DNA from: an uncultured Collinsella sp.
Lineage (GTDB): Bacteria > Actinomycetota > Coriobacteriia > Coriobacteriales > Coriobacteriaceae
Length of the DNA stretch: 8,449 bases
Direction: 5' to 3'
NCBI GenBank assembly: GCA_900551605.1
Contig: URWS01000047.1
Location: 1 to 8,449, forward strand
Shown: positions 1 through 5,397 of the stretch, piece by piece
Layout: the number at the start of each line of letters is the position of its first letter
How positions within the stretch are numbered: position 1 is the stretch's first letter
Made by a program: the position numbers and the translations under genes
Notes under the pieces: generated by a model
Databases searched by the model: none
What the model saw: the letters and a program-made list of their open reading frames with translations, nothing else
What the model was told of the DNA's origin: nothing

Positions 1-1269
1 GACCTCGATGTTCTCGTTGAACTTGCGACCCTCTTCGGTCAGCTCGGCCTTGCACTGCTCGACGAGCTCCTTGACAGCCAAGACCTCCTCGACGCAGGTG
101 ACGAGCGGGATCATGATCTTGACGTCACCGAAGGCGCTAGCGCGCAGCAGAGCGCGGAGCTGGACCTTGTACTGGTCGGGATTGGCCAGGCAGTAACGCA
201 CGGCGCGGAAGCCCATGAAGGGGTTATCTTCCTTGACCATGTGCAGATACGGAATCTCCTTGTCGCCGCCCACATCGAGCGTGCGGATGATGACCGGAGC
301 ACCCTTGAGCGCGCTGGCGACCTTACGGTAGGCGTTGAACTGCTCCTCCTCGGAAGGAAGCTCAGCAGAGTCCATGAACAGGAACTCGGAGCGGAACAGA
401 CCGATGGCCTCGGCGTCGTGATCGAGCGCGTTGGGCACGTCATCGGGGTTACCGATGTTGCAGGCGATGATCTTCTTGATGCCATCGGCAGTCACGGACG
501 GCTTGCCACGGAAGGCCTCGAGGGCTGCCTTCTCGGCAGCGAAGGCCTCGGCCTTGGCGGTGTAGGCAGCGAGCGTCTCCTCGTCGGGATCGGCCTCAAC
601 GATACCCTTGCCACCGTCGACGACAACGGTCATACCGTTGCGCAGCGCGGTGCAGCTGTTGGAAACCGAAAGGACAGCCGGGATCTCGAGGGCGCGCGCA
701 ATGATCGCGGAGTGCGACGTGCGGCCACCAGTCTCGGTGACGATACCGGCAACGTGGGCCTTATCGATCGTGGCGGTCATGGACGGCGTGAGGTCGTGCA
801 CGACAACGACAGTGTTCTCGGGCAGGACGGAGAGGTCGACGACCTCCTTGCCCAGCAGCTCAGCCAGAATACCGGTGCGGATGTCGGCGATGTCGGCCGC
901 GCGCAGACGAAACATCTCGTCGTCCATGGACAGGAACATGTTCTCAAACATGGTCGAGGTGTCCATGAGCGCCTGCTCGGCGCAGGTACCGCCGTCAATG
1001 GCGGCGTTGATGGCGTCGGTCATGCCCGGGTCCTGAGCCAGGACAATGTGTCCGCTCATGATCTCGGCCTCGGCCTCGCCCACCGTCTCCTTCATGTGGT
1101 CGGCCTGAGCCTGGGTCTTCTCGCAGAAGACCGAAAGAGCGGACTGATAGCGCTCCTTCTCTGCTGCCGAATCAGCAAGCTCGTGCGGCTCAAACGTCAA
1201 GTCGGGATCGACGGCGACCATGACGGTGCCGATACCGATGCCCTCGGAAGCGTTGACTCCCTGATACAT
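1..1269 (-). CDS. ptsI: PTS enzyme I (phosphoenolpyruvate-protein phosphotransferase), C-terminus cut off by the window edge
   Basis: Enzyme I is the cytosolic protein that takes phosphate from phosphoenolpyruvate and passes it to HPr, the first step of sugar uptake by the PTS. The frame is open for 423 codons to base 1, against about 570 residues for the family, so roughly the last 150 residues (rest of the PEP-binding barrel) lie outside. The N-terminal sequence MYQGVNASEGIGIGTV is typical. The swivelling domain carries GGRTSHSAIIAR with the phospho-accepting His186. The PEP-utilising barrel shows GLFRSEFLFM (about 290-299), RTLDVGGDKE (from 329) and NPFMGFRAVRYCL. I chose the ATG at 1269 because AGAGG lies 7 nt upstream and the protein then starts as the family does. 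An in-frame ATG at 1275 would add only Met-Gly. It lies downstream of ptsH on the same strand, separated by 133 bp. Confidence 0.97.
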   Translation of the reverse strand, partial: MYQGVNASEGIGIGTVMVAVDPDLTFEPHELADSAAEKERYQSALSVFCEKTQAQADHMKETVGEAEAEIMSGHIVLAQDPGMTDAINAAIDGGTCAEQALMDTSTMFENMFLSMDDEMFRLRAADIADIRTGILAELLGKEVVDLSVLPENTVVVVHDLTPSMTATIDKAHVAGIVTETGGRTSHSAIIARALEIPAVLSVSNSCTALRNGMTVVVDGGKGIVEADPDEETLAAYTAKAEAFAAEKAALEAFRGKPSVTADGIKKIIACNIGNPDDVPNALDHDAEAIGLFRSEFLFMDSAELPSEEEQFNAYRKVASALKGAPVIIRTLDVGGDKEIPYLHMVKEDNPFMGFRAVRYCLANPDQYKVQLRALLRASAFGDVKIMIPLVTCVEEVLAVKELVEQCKAELTEEGRKFNENIEV

Positions 1270-1294
1270 TCCCATTCCTCTCTCCGTGTCATGT

Positions 1295-1323
1295 GATAAA
1301 GCGTTTTGCCATATCCATGACAA
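1295..1323 (-). promoter_or_regulatory. weak candidate promoter in front of ptsI
   Basis: On the minus strand TTGTCA (1323-1318) is followed after exactly 17 bp by TTTATC (1300-1295). The -35 box matches the consensus at 5 of 6 positions, but the -10 box at only 3 of 6. It lies just after the hairpin in the ptsH-ptsI spacer and would give a leader of about 20 nt. It may supply some ptsI transcript independent of ptsH. This is a pattern match only. Confidence 0.22.
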
Positions 1324-1358
1324 AAGAGCGCAGCTACCTTAGAACAGGTCACTGCGCC
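1321..1358 (-). terminator. hairpin with short U-tract between ptsH and ptsI (attenuator-like terminator)
   Basis: Read on the minus strand, GCGCAGTGACCT (1357-1346) pairs with AGGTAGCTGCGC (1339-1328). The stem is 6 bp, a 2x2 internal mismatch, then 4 bp, with a 6-nt loop. TCTTTTG follows at once. The stem is interrupted and the U-tract has only four consecutive T, so it probably stops some, not all, of the ptsH transcripts. This would give more HPr than enzyme I, but that is inference. Confidence 0.42.
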
Positions 1359-1402
1359 CCCAAATATGAACTTAGTTGTTCAACATGCGACCCGTTTGAG
1401 TT

Positions 1403-1666
1403 CTACTCGCCAAGACCGCTCTTGATGAGCTCGATGGCAGCAGCCAGAGCCTCGGCCTCGTCGGCGCCGTCGCACTTGACCTCGACCTCGGTACCGCAGG
1501 GGATACCAGCAGCCATGAGGGCCATCGGAGACTTGCCGTTGACCTCCTTCTCGGGGGTGACGACCGTCACGTCACAGGCGTACTTGCCCATGGTGGAGGC
1601 GAACAGACCAGCCGGACGCATGTGCAGACCCTGAGGATTAACGAGGGTAGCCTTCTCAGAAACCAT
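1403..1666 (-). CDS. ptsH: HPr, phosphocarrier protein of the PTS
   Basis: HPr is the small cytosolic carrier that receives phosphate from enzyme I and gives it to the IIA domains of sugar permeases. At 87 residues it has the family's usual length. The active-site signature NPQGLHMRPAG contains His15 and Arg17. The regulatory-site region VNGKSPMALMAAGIPCGTEVEV has Ser46 in the place where HPr kinase acts in Firmicutes, with Pro47 where Ile or Leu is more usual. The start is clear: AAGGAG (1678-1673) sits 6 nt before the ATG. ptsI follows on the same strand after 133 bp, and the fructose-type permease lies upstream on the same strand beyond its own terminator, so ptsH probably uses the promoter at 1735-1763. 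Confidence 0.98.
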   Translation of the reverse strand: MVSEKATLVNPQGLHMRPAGLFASTMGKYACDVTVVTPEKEVNGKSPMALMAAGIPCGTEVEVKCDGADEAEALAAAIELIKSGLGE

Positions 1667-1692
1667 AATTGACTCCTTTTTTGTGTATAACC

Positions 1693-1712
1693 CCTGTCGT
1701 GCTTGCGGCAGG
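1693..1712 (-). promoter_or_regulatory. small hairpin in the ptsH leader
   Basis: CCTGTCG (1693-1699) and CGGCAGG (1706-1712) on the plus strand form a 7-bp stem with one non-Watson-Crick pair and a 6-nt loop. It lies in the predicted 5' leader of ptsH, about 15 nt before the Shine-Dalgarno sequence. No U-tract follows, so it is not a terminator. It could stabilise the leader or be chance. Confidence 0.25.
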
Positions 1713-1734
1713 AGTCAGATTCACGACGTTGTTT

Positions 1735-1763
1735 ATATTAACTCACATCAAACGGTTTTTCAT
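1735..1763 (-). promoter_or_regulatory. candidate sigma-70-type promoter for ptsH
   Basis: On the minus strand ATGAAA (1763-1758) and TAATAT (1740-1735) are 17 bp apart. They match the -35 consensus at 4 of 6 and the -10 consensus at 4 of 6. The stretch is AT-rich against a GC-rich background. Transcription would start near 1728, leaving a leader of about 60 nt. Just upstream lies a short dyad, GTGT-TTC-ACAC (1765-1775), a possible protein site. This is a pattern match only. Confidence 0.42.
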
Positions 1764-1804
1764 TGTGTTTCACACGAATTGTTGGACAGATGTCGTATCC
1801 CTGC

Positions 1805-1933
1805 GCTCGCCCGCCGGGCGGGGCGGTTAAGTTTGCTGCTCTACAGTCCTGCGCAAGACGGAAAGCACATTAAGTGCTTTCCTTTGCGTGCGGAACTCGC
1901 GACAAACTTAACCGCCCCGCCCGGCGGGCGAGC
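1805..1933. repeat. 129-bp hairpin element with perfect 31-bp inverted arms
   Basis: Bases 1805-1835 are the exact reverse complement of 1903-1933. The axis (about 1869) nearly coincides with that of an inner perfect dyad, GGAAAGCAC (1860-1868) with GTGCTTTCC (1874-1882) around the loop ATTAA. That inner stem is extended by CGCAA (1852-1856) with TTGCG (1884-1888). The whole can therefore fold as one long hairpin or cruciform. Each outer arm contains its own 13-bp near-palindrome, CCCGCC-G-GGCGGG (1810-1822). The trinucleotide TGC flanks both ends (1802-1804 and 1934-1936), possibly a short target duplication. No U-tract follows on either strand and no convincing gene lies inside. A REP-like or MITE-like intergenic repeat is the best guess. 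Confidence 0.85.
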
Positions 1934-2024
1934 TGCGGAAACTCGGTCGGTCCAGAGTAATATCGTGCGAACGGAATTCTGGCTGATGACCTGTTCGCAA
2001 CAAAGACTCGACAGGCGGCCCTCT

Positions 2025-2120
2025 CTATGCCCTTTTATAAGTTGCGGTTAAATAGGGACTGAATTTGGGGTTGAACCGTTTAAACAGTCCCTATTTCACC
2101 GCAACTTATGGGAGGGATAG
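2025..2120. repeat. 96-bp long inverted repeat between ptsH and the permease gene
   Basis: Bases 2037-2061 and 2085-2109 are 25-bp arms, complementary at 24 of 25 positions (the exception is T2049 against C2097). The pairing continues outwards through three G-T positions (2034-2036 with 2110-2112), then CCCT (2030-2033) with AGGG (2113-2116), and, after a one-base bulge at G2029, CTAT (2025-2028) with ATAG (2117-2120). The unpaired centre is 23 nt (2062-2084). The inner arms read AAATAGGGACTG and CAGTCCCTATTT. It lies directly behind the terminator of the permease gene. It looks like a palindromic repeat unit or a small non-autonomous element rather than a terminator, because no T-run follows the stem. 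Confidence 0.85.
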
Positions 2121-2156
2121 AAAAAAGGCGGAGGCCCTGGAGAGGGACTCCGCCTT
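2121..2156 (-). terminator. rho-independent terminator of the fructose-type permease gene
   Basis: On the minus strand AAGGCGGAG (2156-2148) pairs perfectly with CTCCGCCTT (2133-2125). The loop holds a further 4-bp stem. A run of six T (2126-2121) follows. It starts about 37 nt after the stop codon of the permease gene. Stem, spacing and U-tract all fit a strong intrinsic terminator. Confidence 0.9.
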
Positions 2157-2192
2157 ATATACAGGGGGCGATGTTATTCGCGAGCTGGTGGA

Positions 2193-4208
2193 TTAGACCA
2201 GGCGGGCGTTGATCGTCTTGGCGATCTCGGCGGCGTCGGTGGAACCCTTGACGGTGGCACGGAAGTCCTCGTCCATAAGCGCCTCGGCGACCTTGGACAG
2301 GATCTTGAGGTGCGTGGTTCCAGCCTGAGCGCCCGGGATGAGCAGGGCGATGGCAACGTTGACGGGAGCGCCGTCCATGGTGTCCCAACCGGTCACGCCG
2401 GACTCGTCCTTGACGACGATGACGGCAGCCTCGGTAATGGCGTCGGACTTGGCATGCGGGATGGCGAAGCCCTCCATCATGCCCGTGGTGCCCTCGGCCT
2501 CGCGGGCCAGGAAGGCGTTCATCACGGCGTCGGCGTCGCTAGCGATACCGGCCTTGACGGCCTGGTTGGAAACGAAGCTCAGAGCCTCGTCACGAGAAGC
2601 GAAGTCCTCGGCGACAAAGACATTCTCGACCTTCACGAAGTCGGCAGCCTCGGCCTTGGGGGCCTCGACGGCAGCGGCCTTAGGGGCCTCAACCGGCTTA
2701 GCAGCGGGAGCAGCGGCAGGAGCGGCCTTCTGGTTCTTCTCGAAGTCGTACTTCTTGAAGGCCACGAACAGGATGCCACCGACCACGGCGCCGATGAGGA
2801 TCGCGAGGACCCACAGCGGACCGTTCTCGACAACAGGCAGGACCAGGAAGCCGCCGTGGGGCGCCGGATCGTGGACGTTGAACATGATGGTCAGGATCGA
2901 AGCGATGGAGGAACCGAGCATCATGATGGGCATGACGGGCCAGATGTTCTTGGTCATGAACGGAATGGCGCCCTCGGTGATGTGGGTGCAACCAAGGATG
3001 AGGTTGACGATACCGGCGTCATGATCCTCCTGGCTGAAGTACTTCTTGCCGACAACGACGGCGAAGGTGGTGATCAGCGGCGGAACGATGCAAGCGGCGG
3101 AGACGGCAGCCATGAAGTTGGTGCCGAAGTTGTAGGTCTCGGTGCCGACGCCAGCTTCGAGAGCGGTACCGAGCAGGAAGGTGCCAGTAGCGTAAGCAGC
3201 CTTGTTGACCGGGCCGCCCATATCAAAGGCGCACATGCAGCCGATGGCCAGGCCAAGGATCACCGGACCGGAGTTACCGAGGCTCTGCAGGAAATCCATC
3301 ATGCCCTGGTTAATGGCAGCCATGGGGCCGGAAATACCGAGCATGACCAGGCCGACGATGGCGGTAGAGCACAGCGGATACAGGAAGATTGCCTTCAGGC
3401 CATTAAGGCTCGCGGGAATTTTAGAGAAAGCCTTCTCGAGCAGCAGGATGACATAGCCAGCGAGGAAGCCGCCGACGATGCCGCCCAGGAAGCCGAAGCC
3501 CACACCCGAGCCTCCAGCGTCGATCATGCCGGTATCGGCGTTGATGGGAAGACCCTGGATGGCAATCATACCGGCAACAAAGCCGGGGACGAGCGCCGGG
3601 CGCTTGCCGATAGACTCGGCGATGTAGGCGGAGAGCACCGGAACCATGAGGTTCATGGCGATACCGCCGATAATCTTGAGCATCGCGGCAAAGCTGTTGT
3701 AGTCGGCAGCCGTCGAATCAAAGGACGTGATGCCCCACAGGAACGAAATGGCGGTCAGAACACCACCGGCAACGACGAAGACCAGCATGTGGCTGACGCC
3801 GTTCATGAGGTGCTTGTAGATGACGTGACCGATGGACTCCTTCTCCTCGACCTCGTCCTCGACATCGGCGGCAGCGGCAACCGTGTCGTCGCCCTTGGCG
3901 GCGAGCGCGCGGTCGATCAGCTTACCAGCAGCCTCGACAGACAGGGCCTTGGAAACACCAACGGAAACCATGGGCTTACCGGCGAAACGCTCAGCCTGGA
4001 CATCCTTATCGGCTGCGACGACGACGGCCTTGGCACCGGCGATCTCGCTCTTGGTGAGCTCGTTCTCGACACCGACCTGGCCATGTGTCTCGACCTTAAT
4101 GGTCAGACCACGCTCGGCAGCTGCCTTCTCCAGCGCCTCCTTCGCCATGAAGGTGTGCGCAATGCCAGTCGGGCAACCGGTCGCGGCGATGATGTCAAAC
4201 TTAGCCAT
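2193..4208 (-). CDS. PTS fructose-family permease, single chain with domains IIB-IIC-IIA
   Basis: This membrane protein imports a sugar, probably fructose or a related hexose, and phosphorylates it on the way in. It has 671 residues. Domain IIB comes first, with the phosphocysteine motif ATGCPTGIAHT (Cys12). An acidic linker (115-125) leads to the membrane domain IIC (about 126-487). This has many glycine-rich hydrophobic segments and the conserved stretches FDMGGPVNKAAY (329-339), HITEGAIPF (409-417) and PHGG (450-453). An Ala/Pro/Lys linker (491-522) joins it to a C-terminal IIA domain (about 524-671) with EGFAIPHAKS, phosphohistidine His585. The start at 4208 has AGGAGG 5 nt upstream; an in-frame ATG at 4280 would add 24 residues unlike the family. 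The sugar is not certain: no 1-phosphofructokinase gene is visible beside it. The neighbouring divergent RpiR-type gene is the likely regulator. Confidence 0.95.
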   Translation of the reverse strand: MAKFDIIAATGCPTGIAHTFMAKEALEKAAAERGLTIKVETHGQVGVENELTKSEIAGAKAVVVAADKDVQAERFAGKPMVSVGVSKALSVEAAGKLIDRALAAKGDDTVAAAADVEDEVEEKESIGHVIYKHLMNGVSHMLVFVVAGGVLTAISFLWGITSFDSTAADYNSFAAMLKIIGGIAMNLMVPVLSAYIAESIGKRPALVPGFVAGMIAIQGLPINADTGMIDAGGSGVGFGFLGGIVGGFLAGYVILLLEKAFSKIPASLNGLKAIFLYPLCSTAIVGLVMLGISGPMAAINQGMMDFLQSLGNSGPVILGLAIGCMCAFDMGGPVNKAAYATGTFLLGTALEAGVGTETYNFGTNFMAAVSAACIVPPLITTFAVVVGKKYFSQEDHDAGIVNLILGCTHITEGAIPFMTKNIWPVMPIMMLGSSIASILTIMFNVHDPAPHGGFLVLPVVENGPLWVLAILIGAVVGGILFVAFKKYDFEKNQKAAPAAAPAAKPVEAPKAAAVEAPKAEAADFVKVENVFVAEDFASRDEALSFVSNQAVKAGIASDADAVMNAFLAREAEGTTGMMEGFAIPHAKSDAITEAAVIVVKDESGVTGWDTMDGAPVNVAIALLIPGAQAGTTHLKILSKVAEALMDEDFRATVKGSTDAAEIAKTINARLV

Positions 4209-4229
4209 GTGTCCCTCCTTCTTGAGTAC

Positions 4230-4245
4230 AGCGCCCGCGGGCGCT
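4230..4245. repeat. 16-bp perfect GC palindrome in the permease leader
   Basis: AGCGCCCGCGGGCGCT reads the same on both strands. It lies in the predicted 5' leader of the permease gene, about 10 nt upstream of the Shine-Dalgarno sequence. More GC-rich dyads (ACGCGCGT at 4253-4260 and GCGCGC at 4265-4270) lie next to it. In RNA it has no proper loop in its centre, so a DNA-binding site or a structured leader are both possible. Confidence 0.5.
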
Positions 4246-4284
4246 CCCCTACACGCGCGTCCTTGCGCGCTTTTCCACAACTGA

Positions 4285-4313
4285 AAGATACCAACCTACC
4301 GTCCGCGTGAGAA
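4285..4313 (-). promoter_or_regulatory. candidate promoter of the permease gene, with extended -10
   Basis: On the minus strand TTCTCA (4313-4308) and TATCTT (4290-4285) are 17 bp apart, and TGG directly before the -10 box gives it the TGn extension. Each box matches the consensus at 4 of 6 positions. The leader would be about 70 nt. A TGAAAG element (4282-4287, plus strand) overlaps the -10 box, so a regulator bound there would block it. Confidence 0.42.
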
Positions 4314-4335
4314 GAGACAAGGCGCAATTCTCCGG

Positions 4336-4379
4336 TGAAAGGTTCTTTCATAACCGTAAACGGTAAGTGAAAGTTTACC
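4336..4379. promoter_or_regulatory. cluster of dyads in the divergent promoter region, candidate operators
   Basis: Three dyads follow each other: TGAAAG-GTT-CTTTCA (4336-4350), ACCGT-AA-ACGGT (4353-4364) and GGTAA-N8-TTACC (4362-4366 with 4375-4379). TGAAAG also occurs at 4282-4287 and 4368-4373. They lie upstream of the permease promoter and upstream of the regulator gene. Such dyads between a sugar transporter and a divergent RpiR-type gene are the expected place for its operators. Which of them is bound cannot be told from the sequence. Confidence 0.45.
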
Positions 4380-4426
4380 ATCAACACTTGAAACGGCAAG
4401 GTGTATCTTGTAATTGAAAATCCCCC

Positions 4427-4432
4427 TATACT
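4427..4432 (+). promoter_or_regulatory. candidate -10 box of the RpiR-type regulator gene
   Basis: TATACT matches the -10 consensus at 5 of 6 positions. No good -35 box lies 16-18 bp upstream (the 17-bp position reads TATCTT), so this promoter may be weak or need an activator. Transcription would begin near 4439. That is downstream of the ATG at 4433 and so supports the start codon at 4481. Confidence 0.38.
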
Positions 4433-4480
4433 ATGACATTACAAAACGAGTCCGATTTTCATGCCAACCAGGAGCCATCC

Positions 4481-5338
4481 ATGACCGATAGTAGCAAGAG
4501 CGCACTTTCCCTCATTAGTACCCATCAGGGATACAGCGAGTCCGAGCAGCGCATTGTCGACTATATATTGGAGCACCAGTCCGAGGCGCCACGCCTCACG
4601 GCGGCTCAGCTCTCGCGCGCCGCCGCCACGTCCGAGGCGACCGTTTCGCGCTTCTGCCGCAAGCTTGGCTTTGGCAGCTTCCGCAGCTTTCAGTTTTCGT
4701 TGGCGCGCGACTTGGAGAGTCAGCGCAACGAGGGCCTGACCGACGAGGTATCGCTCGACAACATGGAGCAGAGCCTTAAGAACATCCTGGCTGCCAAGGT
4801 GAGCGAGCTTAATGCGACCATCGACGGGATCGACCACGATACGCTGGCGGCTGTTGTGCATGCCCTTAAGCATGCAGGGGTTATTGAGTTTGCAGCCGTG
4901 GGCAATACGAACGCGGTCGCGCTCGATGCGACGTTTAAGTTTTCGCAGCTGGGCCTGCGCTGCATGGCGAGCACCATTAGCGAGACATCAATCGGCTTTG
5001 CGCTCACGTTACGCCCGGGTGACGTCATCGTGCTAATCTCAAACTCTGGCAAATCGCGCCGACTGAATCGCATGGCAAAAGCGGCTCACAACTGCGGCGC
5101 AACCGTAGTCGTCATCAGCAGCGACAGTAAATCCCCGCTCGCGCGCCTGGCAGACTACACTTTTAACACCGTCAACCACGAAGCGCTGCTGACAACGGGC
5201 GACTTTGCGTTCTCTAAGATCAGCGCCACGATGATCATCGAAGTCATCTACAACTTCCTGCTGCCCGAGATTGAAGACGCTCGCGAGCATATCAGCTACT
5301 ACGAGGAGCTCATCCAGCCGGATAAGGTCGTTGAGTAA
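4481..5338 (+). CDS. RpiR/MurR-family transcriptional regulator with SIS domain
   Basis: This is a DNA-binding regulator of sugar use that senses a phosphorylated sugar. It has 285 residues, normal for the family. The N-terminal HTH_6 domain (about 5-80) has its helix-turn-helix at 39-63 (LTAAQLSRAAATSEATVSRF). The SIS domain (about 125-255) contains ISNSGKS (186-192) followed by AKAAHNCGATVVVISS, the usual phosphosugar-binding pattern. I chose the ATG at 4481 because AGGAG lies 6 nt upstream. An in-frame ATG at 4433 has no ribosome site and lies in the promoter. It is divergent from the fructose-type permease with 272 bp between the starts. This suggests it controls that gene, perhaps itself, and responds to the sugar phosphate made by the permease. 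The ligand, and whether it represses or activates, cannot be read from the sequence. Confidence 0.93.
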   Translation: MTDSSKSALSLISTHQGYSESEQRIVDYILEHQSEAPRLTAAQLSRAAATSEATVSRFCRKLGFGSFRSFQFSLARDLESQRNEGLTDEVSLDNMEQSLKNILAAKVSELNATIDGIDHDTLAAVVHALKHAGVIEFAAVGNTNAVALDATFKFSQLGLRCMASTISETSIGFALTLRPGDVIVLISNSGKSRRLNRMAKAAHNCGATVVVISSDSKSPLARLADYTFNTVNHEALLTTGDFAFSKISATMIIEVIYNFLLPEIEDAREHISYYEELIQPDKVVE

Positions 5339-5346
5339 AACGCGTA

Positions 5347-5379
5347 GTGGGACAAAAATTTCAGTCCATTTTGTCCCAC
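5347..5379. terminator. perfect 11-bp dyad between convergent genes, possible two-way terminator
   Basis: GTGGGACAAAA (5347-5357) is the exact reverse complement of TTTTGTCCCAC (5369-5379), with an 11-nt loop. It occupies most of the 59-bp gap between the stop codons of the regulator gene and recN, the right place for a shared terminator. No T-run follows the stem on either strand, so it is not a textbook intrinsic terminator. It may be a repeat unit that also halts transcription. Confidence 0.5.
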
Positions 5380-5397
5380 CAACACCGCTGATACGAC

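Noticed and set aside
241..1296. A 351-codon open frame on the plus strand opposite ptsI
   Set aside because: It is the same kind of antisense shadow of a well-supported gene, with no motif and no ribosome site.
1683..2051. A 122-codon open frame on the plus strand in the gap between ptsH and the permease gene
   Set aside because: It runs through both arms of one inverted repeat and into the next. It has no Shine-Dalgarno sequence, and its composition is unlike a protein of this genome.
4209..4280. Upstream ATG at 4280 for the permease gene
   Set aside because: The predicted transcription start lies near it, it lacks a ribosome site, and the 24 extra residues do not belong to the IIB fold.
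2310..4310. A 666-codon open frame on the plus strand opposite the permease gene
   Set aside because: It runs antisense to a certain gene. Its Asp/Gly/His/Gln-rich product has no recognisable domain. Long antisense frames are expected where third codon positions are mostly G or C.
4433..4480. Upstream ATG at 4433 for the RpiR-type regulator
   Set aside because: It directly follows the candidate -10 box TATACT and has no ribosome site. The ATG at 4481 has AGGAG at the right distance.
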